Shown piece by piece: positions 35,281 to 44,543 of a stretch of 64,000 nucleotides of DNA. Under the pieces are notes generated by a model. The model was not told the origin of the DNA. It saw only the letters and a program-made list of their open reading frames with translations, and did not search any database. Position numbers and translations under genes: made by a program. This DNA comes from Psychromonas algarum (GTDB lineage: Bacteria; Pseudomonadota; Gammaproteobacteria; Enterobacterales; Psychromonadaceae), in the NCBI RefSeq assembly GCF_004376845.1, contig NZ_SNUW01000005.1, positions 186,001-250,000 on the forward strand, in the 5' to 3' direction. Position 1 is the stretch's first letter; every line of letters starts with the position of its first letter.

Positions 35281-36336
35281 CTAGGGACAAATTGTATTTG
35301 GTGTTCCATTTACTTGTGAGTCTATTGTCATTAATAAAGAGTAATCATTAATATGAGCCGGATCTAACAAATCATTTTCTAGTGATATAAGTGCCACACC
35401 ACCAGCAGAACTTTGTGCATATTGTGTTTTATCTGTTGCTGTCGGAATACCATTATAATAATAGAAAGTACGTGCTGCAGTTCTATCTAAACAAACATCA
35501 GAATTTTTATGAGTGAAGATATCTTCAAAAGTTTTAGTCTGGCCATCTGTGCTTACTCCCTGTGCAGGGATCGCAACAACCAGTTTATTTTTAACTATAC
35601 AACGCTCCTCCTTCCAATAAACCACAGATTCTTTCATATCCTCTAAGTTATCATCACTATCGTTATTTGCTTTTTCAAGCGTTAATATATTGATAAAATC
35701 AGCATGCTCTAAGGCATCATCAGAGACCGCATCGGTTAATGAGCTATCATCACCCGCATTGACTACAAAACTTAATAGTTTATTTTCATCATGTACAGTC
35801 TCTTCAATCGATTCAATTAACGTTTCAAAATCATCCTCATCAGCAGCACTAGGAAATTGCCAATTAATGTCTATTCCATCAATGGAATAATCATCAAATA
35901 AACTTTTAATGGCTCTTTTAAAGGTTAATGTAGCAGACGAGCTGTTAGCAATCGCTTTAAATTCGCTTCCTGAGCTACCAATTGAAAAAAGAACTAATGT
36001 ACCTGTATTCGCTTGAGTAACCGCGTCCATTAGATCATCTAAGTCATTATCGAGATCACTTGAAATTTCGAGAGTACCATCAGCATTCACAGCAATTTTG
36101 TCGTAGATAATATGCGTTAACATTGAAAAGTCGATTTCATCGACAACATCTTCATCAAGATCAGATAAATAAGCAATTTGCTTAAAATCTACTGGCGTAG
36201 TATCAGCATCACAAACAACGGGGTCTTTAGTCCAATTATCTCTGATAAAGTCACGCGTCTTACAAGAGATTAATGAGAGCGAAAAAGCACAGATAATAAG
36301 GCATTGAATTGATTTTTTATTTGTAAATAACTGCAT
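35281..36336 (-). CDS. GH18-fold lipoprotein without catalytic glutamate
   Basis: About 351 residues, lipoprotein signal with lipobox LISC (Cys25 or 26). The body follows the glycoside hydrolase family 18 barrel: THIIYDKI near strand 2, LVLFSIGSS on strand 3 and DGIDINWQ at 154-161 on strand 4. The family signature is DGxDxDWE. Here the third Asp is Asn159 and the proton-donor Glu is Gln161, so hydrolysis should be abolished. A chitin- or peptidoglycan-binding surface lectin is a sensible reading. The protein is strongly acidic, as expected for a marine exported protein. GTG 36339 and ATG 36336 are both possible starts. Confidence 0.72.
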   Translation of the reverse strand: MQLFTNKKSIQCLIICAFSLSLISCKTRDFIRDNWTKDPVVCDADTTPVDFKQIAYLSDLDEDVVDEIDFSMLTHIIYDKIAVNADGTLEISSDLDNDLDDLMDAVTQANTGTLVLFSIGSSGSEFKAIANSSSATLTFKRAIKSLFDDYSIDGIDINWQFPSAADEDDFETLIESIEETVHDENKLLSFVVNAGDDSSLTDAVSDDALEHADFINILTLEKANNDSDDNLEDMKESVVYWKEERCIVKNKLVVAIPAQGVSTDGQTKTFEDIFTHKNSDVCLDRTAARTFYYYNGIPTATDKTQYAQSSAGGVALISLENDLLDPAHINDYSLLMTIDSQVNGTPNTICP

Positions 36337-36457
36337 CACTATAAATTGTATCCATTAGACATTTTTAATATGAGTAATAATATCACTTACCTTAAGGGGG
36401 CAAGCAAGTTAAAATGATTAAATAACTCTTCCGCATCTCATCAAATAGGCAAACGCT

Positions 36458-37606
36458 ATGAATGAAGTATTAAATATCGCAGATCAAACCTTAATTTTAC
36501 ATCGCCACCCGCGCAGAAAAAATGAAACATTTCAAGCTTGGGACTCTGCGGATGAATACTTAATTAATCATTTTAACGATAGTGAACTAGGTCAATACAT
36601 TACCGATGATGGACAACTACTGATCATCAATGATGGTTTTGGTGCTTTAAGTTGTTACTTTAAAGACTTTGAAAGAACAGTTGTATCGGATTCATTTTTA
36701 TCTGTTGGTTCAATCAAATTGAATATGCAACGTAATCGTTGTGGACCAGAGTCATTATTAATTCAAGATAGCTTACAAAGCCTACCAACGAATGCAAAAG
36801 TTGTATTAATCAAAGTGCCTAAAACACTGTCATTTTTAGAGTATCAATTACAGCAGCTAAGTGCGGTTATCAGCGATGATACGATTGTTGTCGCTGCGGG
36901 TAAGGTTGATGCGATTCATAAATCTACTTTGGCTTTATTTGAAAAATATATTGGAACAACAAAAACTTCACTTGCAAAGAAAAAGTCTCGTCTAATCTTT
37001 AGCTTGGTTGATCAACGTGAAATAGCAGAAACTGAAATAGCAACGACTTGGGATATTGAACGCCAAGGTTGGACTATCCATAACCATGCAAATGTATTTT
37101 CACGTAACCATTTAGATATTGGCGGTCGTTATTTAATGGATAACTTGCCTGAAGGCGATTTCACCAAGGTTATCGATTTAGGTTGTGGTAATGGTGTTGT
37201 TGGGATGGCAGCCGCAGAAGCTTATCCAAATGCACAAATTACTTTTATTGATGAGTCATACATGGCAGTAGATTCTGCCCGTATCAACATGTTAAAAAAC
37301 TTCGAAGAAGAACGCTCTGATAATACACGTTTTGTAGTTAATAATGGGTTAGTTGGTTTTAAAGGTCGTAGTTATGATTTAATTCTTTGTAACCCTCCAT
37401 TCCACCAACAGCATACTATTACGGATCATATTGCATGGAGCATGTTTAACGACGCTCATTTTTGTTTAGCAGTTAATGGTGAATTAGTTATTGTGGGTAA
37501 TCGTCATTTAGATTATCAAGATAAATTAGAGCGTATTTTTGGTAATTGTGAATTAATTGCTGAAAACAAAAAATTTGTTATTTTACATGCGGTCAAAATG
37601 GAATAG
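36458..37606 (+). CDS. rlmG: 23S rRNA (guanine-1835-N2)-methyltransferase
   Basis: 382 residues. An N-terminal degenerate methyltransferase-like domain (AWDSADEYLINHF) is followed by a catalytic Rossmann domain with VIDLGCGNGVVGM and the N6/N2-methyltransferase motif LILCNPPFHQQHTITDHIAW. Length and both domains match RlmG of E. coli, which modifies G1835 of 23S rRNA. Single gene with its own terminator. Confidence 0.92.
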   Translation: MNEVLNIADQTLILHRHPRRKNETFQAWDSADEYLINHFNDSELGQYITDDGQLLIINDGFGALSCYFKDFERTVVSDSFLSVGSIKLNMQRNRCGPESLLIQDSLQSLPTNAKVVLIKVPKTLSFLEYQLQQLSAVISDDTIVVAAGKVDAIHKSTLALFEKYIGTTKTSLAKKKSRLIFSLVDQREIAETEIATTWDIERQGWTIHNHANVFSRNHLDIGGRYLMDNLPEGDFTKVIDLGCGNGVVGMAAAEAYPNAQITFIDESYMAVDSARINMLKNFEEERSDNTRFVVNNGLVGFKGRSYDLILCNPPFHQQHTITDHIAWSMFNDAHFCLAVNGELVIVGNRHLDYQDKLERIFGNCELIAENKKFVILHAVKME

Positions 37607-37640
37607 TTCAAACTAGGCTATACACAGAAAATAAATATTG

Positions 37641-37668
37641 ATGCCATTCTTTTGAGTGGCATTTTTTA
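37641..37668 (+). terminator. Terminator after rlmG
   Basis: ATGCCA pairs with TGGCAT and is followed by six T residues. Confidence 0.65.
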
Positions 37669-37804
37669 TCTCTTTCATTTTTAAGAATAAAGAGGTTTAT
37701 TTCCCGACACAAAAGCTTCATTAAACTTTCATATAAAATCTACCTAGCATTCATATTCTCCCATTAATCTGTCTTCGATTTATCAACTAATGACAAGGAT
37801 TGAC

Positions 37805-39616
37805 ATGAACAGTAGTAAATTTAAAAACCTTAATAAAACTCACTTTAAACCACTAGCAACCAGTTTAATTGTAAGCACACTATTAATTGCCTGCGCTGCA
37901 GATCAAAAAAACAATAGCATCAGCTATACACCTACTATTGAAAATCAAACCGATATAACGCCAGTTTCATTGGATATTAACTTAATTGGACGTGCTGTTT
38001 TAGGAGCTCAATCTGCAGAAGGTGCCGCTGAAATTGTGCAATATCATCAAGCGAGCAATAGAGTTTATGCAATCAATAGTTCAGGTCATGAAGCGACAAT
38101 AGAGATCCTTAATTTATCTGATATTAGTGCCGGTGCTTTAACTAAAAATGACCAAGGTGTTATTAACAATAGCAATCTAATAGTCGAGAAAACTTTAAAC
38201 TTAAATTTACATACTCCAGGGGATGCAAATAGCATTGCCATTTCAGACAAACTGGATCTTTTAGCCGTTGCTCTTGCTGCTAAAGACGTCAACACAAAAG
38301 GTAATATTGCTTTTTATAATATTGCCGGTGCAACGCCTGTCTTCATTAAAAATATTGAAGTAGGTTATTTACCAGATATGGTTACCTTCTCTCCTGACAG
38401 CAATAAGGTCATTGTTGCAAATGAGGGAGAACCAAGTGGTGATTATTCATTTGATCCTGAAGGCACTATTTCAATCATTGATATTAACAATGCCGTTATT
38501 GCTGATACTGCTACAGAATTAAACTTTAATGCCTTTAATAACAAGCAAGCAGAACTTGAAGCGCAAGGTGTTGTGTTTGCTAATCCAAGTGGTCGTACAA
38601 TTAAAGGCAATGTAATTAAAACAACCGTTTCTATGGATTTAGAGCCTGAATATGTTGCAGTAACAGAAGATAGTTCAACAGCTTATATCTCTTTACAAGA
38701 AAATAATGCAATTGCAGTAGTTGACCTTACTAACAATACACTCGTTGAAATCCTTGGTTTAGGTTTCAAGGATTGGAGTAAGTATAAAATGGATGCTTCA
38801 GATAAAGACCAAGGTATTAACTTTCAGCAATATGACAATTTATACGGAATGTATCAGCCCGATACATTAGCAACATATAACGTTAATGGTCATCAATACA
38901 TTGTCTCTGCAAATGAAGGTGATGGCCGTGAATACTTCTTTGATAGTCCAAATGAAAGCGCTTGTTTAGCTGATGGAGGTCTTGCTTATGATAAAGAAGA
39001 TGGTTGCTTATCTTACATTGATGAATCTCGAGTAAAAAACTTAACTTTAGATGCCACTAGTTTTGCCAACGTCAATAATGATGACAATGACATAGGACGC
39101 TTAATTGTTAGCACAGTTAAAGGTGATACGAATAATGATGGTAAATATGAACAACTTTATACTTATGGAGCTCGCTCATTTAGTATTTGGGATAGCCAAG
39201 GTGATGTTGTGTTTGACTCCGGTGATGATATTGGTTTAATAACCGCTAAAATTCACGGTGAAGCATTTAATAACAATGAAGATGAAAACAAAGGTGATAC
39301 TCGTTCAGACGCTAAAGGTGCTGAACCTGAAGCATTAGCATTAGGCACGATTGATGGTAGAACTTATGCATTTATCGGCTTAGAACGTATGGGCGGCATT
39401 ATGGTTTACGATATTACCGATCCACTTAATGCAACTTATATTGATTACTTTTATAACCGAGGAACAATAGAAGGCGAAGGTATCACTGGTGATTTAGCTC
39501 CTGAAGGCATGGCATTTATTGAAGCCACAGCCAACACCCCTGCTCGTTTAATAGTAGGTAATGAAATTTCAGGCTCTGTTTCAATATGGGAAATTGTGAC
39601 CAAAAATATCGAATAA
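37805..39616 (+). CDS. Choice-of-anchor I family lipoprotein
   Basis: About 603 residues from the ATG at 37805, which is six bases after AAGGA. The signal has lipobox LIAC. The mature part looks like a seven-bladed propeller related to choice-of-anchor I and mesenchyme-specific cell-surface glycoprotein-type domains: DMVTFSPDSNKVIVANEGEPSGDY, LEPEYVAVTEDSSTAYISLQENNAIAVVDL, YIVSANEGDGREY, and the late GAEPEALALG and EGMAFIEA motifs. Some relatives are fused to phosphatases; no catalytic domain is seen here. No separate anchor beyond the lipid is needed. Function unknown. Confidence 0.78.
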   Translation: MNSSKFKNLNKTHFKPLATSLIVSTLLIACAADQKNNSISYTPTIENQTDITPVSLDINLIGRAVLGAQSAEGAAEIVQYHQASNRVYAINSSGHEATIEILNLSDISAGALTKNDQGVINNSNLIVEKTLNLNLHTPGDANSIAISDKLDLLAVALAAKDVNTKGNIAFYNIAGATPVFIKNIEVGYLPDMVTFSPDSNKVIVANEGEPSGDYSFDPEGTISIIDINNAVIADTATELNFNAFNNKQAELEAQGVVFANPSGRTIKGNVIKTTVSMDLEPEYVAVTEDSSTAYISLQENNAIAVVDLTNNTLVEILGLGFKDWSKYKMDASDKDQGINFQQYDNLYGMYQPDTLATYNVNGHQYIVSANEGDGREYFFDSPNESACLADGGLAYDKEDGCLSYIDESRVKNLTLDATSFANVNNDDNDIGRLIVSTVKGDTNNDGKYEQLYTYGARSFSIWDSQGDVVFDSGDDIGLITAKIHGEAFNNNEDENKGDTRSDAKGAEPEALALGTIDGRTYAFIGLERMGGIMVYDITDPLNATYIDYFYNRGTIEGEGITGDLAPEGMAFIEATANTPARLIVGNEISGSVSIWEIVTKNIE

Positions 39617-39637
39617 TAATGTGTCGACTCGTATAAC

Positions 39638-39672
39638 AAAAAGGCTCATTTCACATTGAAATGAGCCTTTTT
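39638..39672. terminator. Bidirectional terminator between convergent genes
   Basis: AAAAAGGCTCATTTC pairs with GAAATGAGCCTTTTT; T-runs on both strands serve the lipoprotein gene and the convergent psiE gene. Confidence 0.88.
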
Positions 39673-39695
39673 ACATCAAAATAATTAATCAATTT

Positions 39696-40097
39696 TTATA
39701 AATTAGTATCTGAGTTACCGTAAGGATATTTGATATGACCATATCGGATCACTAATATAGCAATCACAATAATCAAAATAGCAGCAGCTAAACCTAACAT
39801 TCTAACTGTATCTAAATTTTTCATATCTAAAATCATGTAACGAGCTAAAGCAACAACTGCAATATAGAGTGGCATTCGAACAGGTAAACGTCCTGATTTT
39901 AAATACAACCCAACCATGGCAACCACTTCTAGGTAGATGAAAAGTAAAAGTAAATCTGCCAAAGTAATGGTTGAATCTTGCACCATATGCCAAATTTCAT
40001 TAGCCATCGCGACCACAGTTAATATAGCAATGGTAAATAATCCTAGCGCCTCAACCAAAGCGAGGGCTTTATAACCCGACTTTTTAAAATCAACCAT
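39696..40097 (-). CDS. psiE: PsiE family membrane protein
   Basis: 133 residues with four membrane segments. ADLLLLFIYLEVVAMVGLYLKSGRLPVRMPLYIAVVALARY is the PsiE family core. In E. coli psiE is induced by phosphate starvation; the function of the protein is unknown. No clear Pho box is visible upstream. A short cytoplasmic C-terminus follows the last segment. Confidence 0.87.
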   Translation of the reverse strand: MVDFKKSGYKALALVEALGLFTIAILTVVAMANEIWHMVQDSTITLADLLLLFIYLEVVAMVGLYLKSGRLPVRMPLYIAVVALARYMILDMKNLDTVRMLGLAAAILIIVIAILVIRYGHIKYPYGNSDTNL

Positions 40098-40231
40098 AAT
40101 ATATCCTTTTAATATGACTTAATTCCGCTTAATTACGCTCACAATACTGTTAACAAATAATGAGAGAATGACGGATCAATTTTGTTGAGCGTCATTTTGA
40201 TGAACGAGCATCATATATTTATTTTTTAGTT

Positions 40232-40750
40232 TTATTTTTTACTACCGTCTGCTTTAACACAGGTATAGATCTGCTTGTTAGATTTAGCTTTCGCCTTAAG
40301 ACTTGTTTTACTTAAGGTTAGAATTTGAGCTGATTCATTTACTTTTTTAGGAAAAAAGCTTTTTAAATTCAATATCTGATCTAACTCTGGATTGCTGACA
40401 TTAACAAAAGTCAGCTCCGTAGAAGACATGGTTAGTTGATCCCCTTTTAATTTCCAGGTTGAGCTATCTGTCGCTTTGTATGTAACAACAGGCATACCGG
40501 GAATAGTAAATAATGCTGTACCAAAACCTTTAGACTTACCGTTATTAAGAAAATTAACCGTATAATTTACTTTCACTTTTATCTGCGTTTTAGGATCAAT
40601 CACTTCATCTTTACAGTGCCAGTAACCATAAATGTTATCTTTGTTAATACTTTTGTTTTTCGCAACAGCATTGGCAGAGTTTGGTGTCGTCGCAAATGAT
40701 GAAAGTGAAAAAGCAAACATTAATAAGGGTAATGTTTTAATGATCTTCAT
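40232..40750 (-). CDS. Secreted protein of unknown function
   Basis: 172 residues from the ATG at 40750, which begins a good signal peptide (MKIIKTLPLLMFAFSLSSFA) and has AAGGATCC upstream; the frame is open for 50 codons more but without signal character. The mature protein has a YWHCKDE start and a terminal YTCVKADG, so the two Cys may pair. The middle (VNYTVNFLNNGKSKGFGTALF, STWKLKGDQLTMSSTEL) resembles lipocalin-like or META-type small beta-barrels in pattern only. I do not recognise the family. Confidence 0.65.
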   Translation of the reverse strand: MKIIKTLPLLMFAFSLSSFATTPNSANAVAKNKSINKDNIYGYWHCKDEVIDPKTQIKVKVNYTVNFLNNGKSKGFGTALFTIPGMPVVTYKATDSSTWKLKGDQLTMSSTELTFVNVSNPELDQILNLKSFFPKKVNESAQILTLSKTSLKAKAKSNKQIYTCVKADGSKK

Positions 40751-40929
40751 ACTTGGATCCTTATGGAAAATGCTAATACCTGTACTTATGTAGAAACCAT
40801 CAATAAACAATTTTAATAATAAGATTAAGAGCTTATTTGCTGTATTAATAGCACTATTATTGTTGTTAACATAATATAATTTACAATTATGTCGTTCCAC
40901 TTAAATAGATGGTTAGATGAATTAGAGTT

Positions 40930-40949
40930 AAGTGGCTTAAAAGCCACTT
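40930..40949. repeat. Single palindromic repeat related to the 41-bp array
   Basis: AAGTGGCTTAAAAGCCACTT is an inverted repeat of nine bases on each side. It is the GTGGC/GCCAC version of the GTAGC/GCTAC hairpin in the array at 32563. Confidence 0.75.
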
Positions 40950-41040
40950 TCCTAAAATCTTCACTACTTTATACTTCTAGTTTCTAATAGCATTCAGGTT
41001 AATTAGATTGTTAGATTAATTAGGATTAGGTGGATTAAGT

Positions 41041-41079
41041 ACTAGGTGGCTTAAAAGCCATGCCCCTTAGCACTAGCCT
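41041..41079. repeat. Second dispersed palindromic repeat
   Basis: ACTAGGTGGCTTAAAAGCCATGCCCCTTAGCAC carries the same hairpin core and the same CCCCT flank as the array units. The DNA between it and 40950 shows no gene. Confidence 0.7.
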
Positions 41080-41106
41080 GTAAGTTTTTTCTATTCCAAA
41101 ATAAGT

Positions 41107-41134
41107 AAAAAAAGCCCCGCAAAATAGCGAGGCT
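41107..41134 (-). terminator. Terminator of the sdh-suc operon
   Basis: On the minus strand AGCCTCGC pairs with GCGGGGCT (one G-U pair) and is followed by seven T residues. Confidence 0.82.
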
Positions 41135-41171
41135 CAGAGTCATTACAGCAACTAATTAAAAGTGGTATAAA

Positions 41172-42044
41172 TTACCAACCAGTAATTTCACGTAATGCTT
41201 TGCCGATATCGGCTAAAGATTTAGTCGTTTTAACACCTGCATCTTCTAGCGCTTTAAATTTATCTTCAGCTGTTCCTTTACCGCCAGCAATGATTGCACC
41301 AGCATGTCCCATACGCTTACCAGCAGGAGCCGTAACACCCGCAATGTAAGAAACAACAGGTTTAGTTACATTTGCTTTAATAAATGCAGCCGCTTCTTCT
41401 TCCGCAGTACCACCGATTTCACCAATCATTACGATTGCTTCTGTCTCAGGATCTTCTTGGAATAATTTTAAAATATCAATGAAGCTTGAACCTGGGATTG
41501 GATCACCACCGATACCAACACAAGTCGATTGGCCGAAACCTTCATCAGTTGTTTGCTTAACAGCTTCATAAGTTAATGTACCTGAACGCGATACAATACC
41601 TACTTTACCTTTCTTATGAATGTGACCTGGCATAATACCAATTTTACATTCATCAGGAGTGATAACACCTGGACAGTTAGGGCCAACCATTACAACACCA
41701 GCTTGATCTAATTTAATTTTAACAGTCACTAAATCAAGTGTTGGGATACCTTCTGTAATAGTGACGATGAATTTAATACCTGCATCAATCGCTTCTAAAA
41801 TAGCATCTTTACAAAATGGTGCTGGTACGTAGATTACTGAAGCCGTTGCGCCAGTTGCTTCTACTGCTTCACGTACTGTATTAAATACAGGAAGACCTAA
41901 ATGTGTTTGACCGCCTTTACCAGGAGAAACACCACCTACCATTTTTGTACCGTACTCAAGAGCTTGTTCTGAGTGGAAAGTTCCTTGACCACCAGTGAAA
42001 CCTTGACAAATTACTTTAGTGTCTTTATTAATTAAAATACTCAT
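41172..42044 (-). CDS. sucD: Succinyl-CoA ligase, alpha subunit
   Basis: 290 residues. It forms succinate and CoA from succinyl-CoA with ATP or GTP formation, together with SucC. The CoA-binding Rossmann part begins [16 protein letters not shown]. The phospho-His lies in [17 protein letters not shown]. Length equals that of E. coli SucD (289). The start overlaps the sucC stop by one base. Last gene of the eight-gene operon. Confidence 0.97.
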   Translation of the reverse strand: MSILINKDTKVICQGFTGGQGTFHSEQALEYGTKMVGGVSPGKGGQTHLGLPVFNTVREAVEATGATASVIYVPAPFCKDAILEAIDAGIKFIVTITEGIPTLDLVTVKIKLDQAGVVMVGPNCPGVITPDECKIGIMPGHIHKKGKVGIVSRSGTLTYEAVKQTTDEGFGQSTCVGIGGDPIPGSSFIDILKLFQEDPETEAIVMIGEIGGTAEEEAAAFIKANVTKPVVSYIAGVTAPAGKRMGHAGAIIAGGKGTAEDKFKALEDAGVKTTKSLADIGKALREITGW

Positions 42045-43210
42045 TATTTGCCACCTACCGCTTTCACAGACTGCTCAGCCGCATCTGTTAATGATGTTGC
42101 TGCAATAATATTAAGACCTGACTCAGCTAAGATCTTACGACCTAGCTCAGCATTGTTACCTTCTAAACGAACGATAACTGGAACTGAAACACCTACTTCT
42201 GCAACCGCACCAATAACACCATCAGCAATTAGGTCACAACGAACAATACCGCCGAAGATGTTAACTAAAACAGCTTTAACTTTATCGTCAGAAAGAATGA
42301 TTTTGAATGCTTCTGTTACACGTTCTTTAGTTGCACCGCCACCAACATCAAGGAAGTTAGCTGGGTTACCACCGTGTAAGTGCACGATATCCATTGTACC
42401 CATAGCAAGACCAGCACCATTCACCATACAGCCAATGTTTCCGTCTAGTGCTACGTAGTTTAATTCCCACTGTGCAGCGTGCATTTCACGTTCGTCATCT
42501 TGCGTTGTATCGTTAATCGCTAAAAGCTCTTTTTGACGGTACATTGCATTTGAATCGATAGAAATTTTACCATCTAAACAAATTAGATCGCCTTCACCTG
42601 TTACTACTAATGGGTTGATTTCTAATAAAGATAAGTCTTTCTCTTCAAAAATAGTCGCAAGACCTAAGAAGATTTTAGTAAATTGACCAACTTGCTTACC
42701 AGTCAAACCTAATTTGAATGCTAATTCGCGACCTTGGTACGCTTGTGCGCCAACCAATGGGTCAATAGTTGCTGTATGAATTAATTCAGGAGTCTCTTCA
42801 GCAACTTTCTCAATCTCAACACCACCTTCAGTTGAAGCCATGAAAGTAACACGTTGTGAAGCACGATCGATAACCGCACCTAAGTAAAGCTCATTTGCAA
42901 TATCACTACAGCTTTCTAATAATAATTTATTAACTGGTTGACCATTTGCATCTGTTTGATAAGTCACTAAGTTTTGACCTAACCACTTATGTGCAAATTC
43001 ACGAATTGATTCTTTAGAATCAACTAATTGAACACCACCAGCTTTACCACGACCGCCCGCATGTACCTGACATTTAATTACCCATTTGTCTCCACCTAAT
43101 TGAGACGCAGCGTTAACCGCTTCTTCAGCGCTATCACAAGCCATACCTTGTGGAACCGGTAAACCGTATTCTTTAAATAGCTGTTTTGCCTGATATTCAT
43201 GCAAATTCAT
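42044..43210 (-). CDS. sucC: Succinyl-CoA ligase, beta subunit
   Basis: 388 residues, ATP-grasp fold. [20 protein letters not shown] is the family start. [15 protein letters not shown] binds nucleotide, and [11 protein letters not shown] contacts the alpha subunit. E. coli SucC has the same length. It partners sucD. Confidence 0.97.
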   Translation of the reverse strand: MNLHEYQAKQLFKEYGLPVPQGMACDSAEEAVNAASQLGGDKWVIKCQVHAGGRGKAGGVQLVDSKESIREFAHKWLGQNLVTYQTDANGQPVNKLLLESCSDIANELYLGAVIDRASQRVTFMASTEGGVEIEKVAEETPELIHTATIDPLVGAQAYQGRELAFKLGLTGKQVGQFTKIFLGLATIFEEKDLSLLEINPLVVTGEGDLICLDGKISIDSNAMYRQKELLAINDTTQDDEREMHAAQWELNYVALDGNIGCMVNGAGLAMGTMDIVHLHGGNPANFLDVGGGATKERVTEAFKIILSDDKVKAVLVNIFGGIVRCDLIADGVIGAVAEVGVSVPVIVRLEGNNAELGRKILAESGLNIIAATSLTDAAEQSVKAVGGK

Positions 43211-43280
43211 GTTTCATTTCCATCTGTTTAGTTAAACTTAGTAGCTCGAAAGCCGCGAGTGTAAAAACAATTTTTTGTTT

Positions 43281-43303
43281 CGCTGCTTAGCTAATAAGCA
43301 GCG
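43281..43303 (-). other. Intercistronic hairpin between sucB and sucC
   Basis: CGCTGCTTA pairs perfectly with TAAGCAGCG around a five-base loop inside the 111-base gap between the sucB stop and the sucC start. No T-tract follows on the minus strand. It may be an mRNA processing or stability element, or a weak attenuator, that separates the dehydrogenase and ligase parts of the transcript. Confidence 0.6.
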
Positions 43304-43321
43304 AATAGATTTATTTAGTAC

Positions 43322-44488
43322 TTATACATCTAATAAAAGACGAGTTGGATCTTCAAGTAACTCTTTAATTGTTACTAAGAAACCAACTGATTCTTTACCA
43401 TCAATCAAACGGTGATCGTAAGAAAGTGCTAAGTACATCATTGGTAAAATTTCTACTTTGCCATCCACTGCCATTGGGCGATCTTGGATTTTATGCATAC
43501 CTAAGATAGCTGCTTGTGGTGGATTGATAATAGGTGTTGAAAGTAGTGAACCAAATACACCACCGTTAGTTACCGTAAAGTTACCGCCCATCATCTCGTC
43601 AACGGTTAATTTGCCGTCACGACCTTTGATTGCTAACTCACGAATACCTTTTTCAATTTCAGCAACACTTAAAGTATCTGTATCACGTAAAACAGGTGTT
43701 ACTAAACCACGAGGCGTTGATACAGCAATACTGATATCAAAGAAGTTGTGGTAAACAATGTCAGTACCATCAATCGCAGCATTAACTTCAGGGTAACGTT
43801 TCAGTGCTTCAGTAACAGCTTTAATATAGAAAGACATGAAACCTAAACGAATACCGTGTTTTTTCTCAAATACATCTTGGTACTGCTTACGAAGATCCAT
43901 GATTGGTTTCATGTTAACTTCGTTAAATGTTGTTAGCATTGCTGTTGAATTTTTAGCTTCTAATAGACGCTCTGCAACACGCTTACGTAAACGAGTCATT
44001 GGAACACGTTTATCACTACGCGCAGCCACTGCTGCAACAATATCAACTTTAGGTGCCGTTTCATCTTGGTTTTTAGCCTTACGGAAGTTATCAACGTCTT
44101 CACGTGTAATAACGCCACCTTTGCCAGAACCTTTAATATCACGAGCATCTATGCCTTCTTCAAGCATTAAACGACGTACTGAAGGACTTGCATCAGCTGT
44201 TTTTGCAGGCGCTTCTTCAACAGGAGCAGCTTCTTCTTTAGCAGCTGGTGCATCACCCGCTTCTAATTTAGCTAATAACTGTTTTGATAGAACGGTTGCA
44301 CCTTCATCTTCAATTATTTCTTTTAAAACTCCTGATGCTGTAGCAGGTACTTCAAGCACAACTTTATCAGTTTCAATTTCCACTAAAACTTCATCACGCT
44401 CAACAAAGTCACCAGGTTGTTTGTGCCATGTAGCAACTGTTGCATCTGCAACTGACTCAGGCAATTCCGGAACTAATACTTCAATCAT
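43322..44488 (-). CDS. sucB: 2-oxoglutarate dehydrogenase E2, dihydrolipoyl succinyltransferase
   Basis: 388 residues from the ATG at 44488, which has AGGAAG upstream; a GTG three codons before is in frame. One lipoyl domain ([11 protein letters not shown], modified Lys), an Ala/Pro-rich linker, a peripheral subunit-binding domain ([15 protein letters not shown]) and the catalytic domain with [15 protein letters not shown] are present. It transfers succinyl groups from E1 to CoA. E3 is not in this window. Confidence 0.96.
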   Translation of the reverse strand: MIEVLVPELPESVADATVATWHKQPGDFVERDEVLVEIETDKVVLEVPATASGVLKEIIEDEGATVLSKQLLAKLEAGDAPAAKEEAAPVEEAPAKTADASPSVRRLMLEEGIDARDIKGSGKGGVITREDVDNFRKAKNQDETAPKVDIVAAVAARSDKRVPMTRLRKRVAERLLEAKNSTAMLTTFNEVNMKPIMDLRKQYQDVFEKKHGIRLGFMSFYIKAVTEALKRYPEVNAAIDGTDIVYHNFFDISIAVSTPRGLVTPVLRDTDTLSVAEIEKGIRELAIKGRDGKLTVDEMMGGNFTVTNGGVFGSLLSTPIINPPQAAILGMHKIQDRPMAVDGKVEILPMMYLALSYDHRLIDGKESVGFLVTIKELLEDPTRLLLDV

Positions 44489-44543
44489 AATTAACACTTC
44501 CTACTGTAATAATTTGTGACTCAATAAATTTAAATAGTTTTGA

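Noticed and set aside
37718-37745. Pho box upstream of the choice-of-anchor lipoprotein
   Set aside because: Only one half (CTTTCAT) fits the consensus; the second half does not.
43836-44519. 227-residue plus-strand frame opposite sucB
   Set aside because: A long antisense shadow of a GC-richer coding region; sucB has all family motifs on the other strand.
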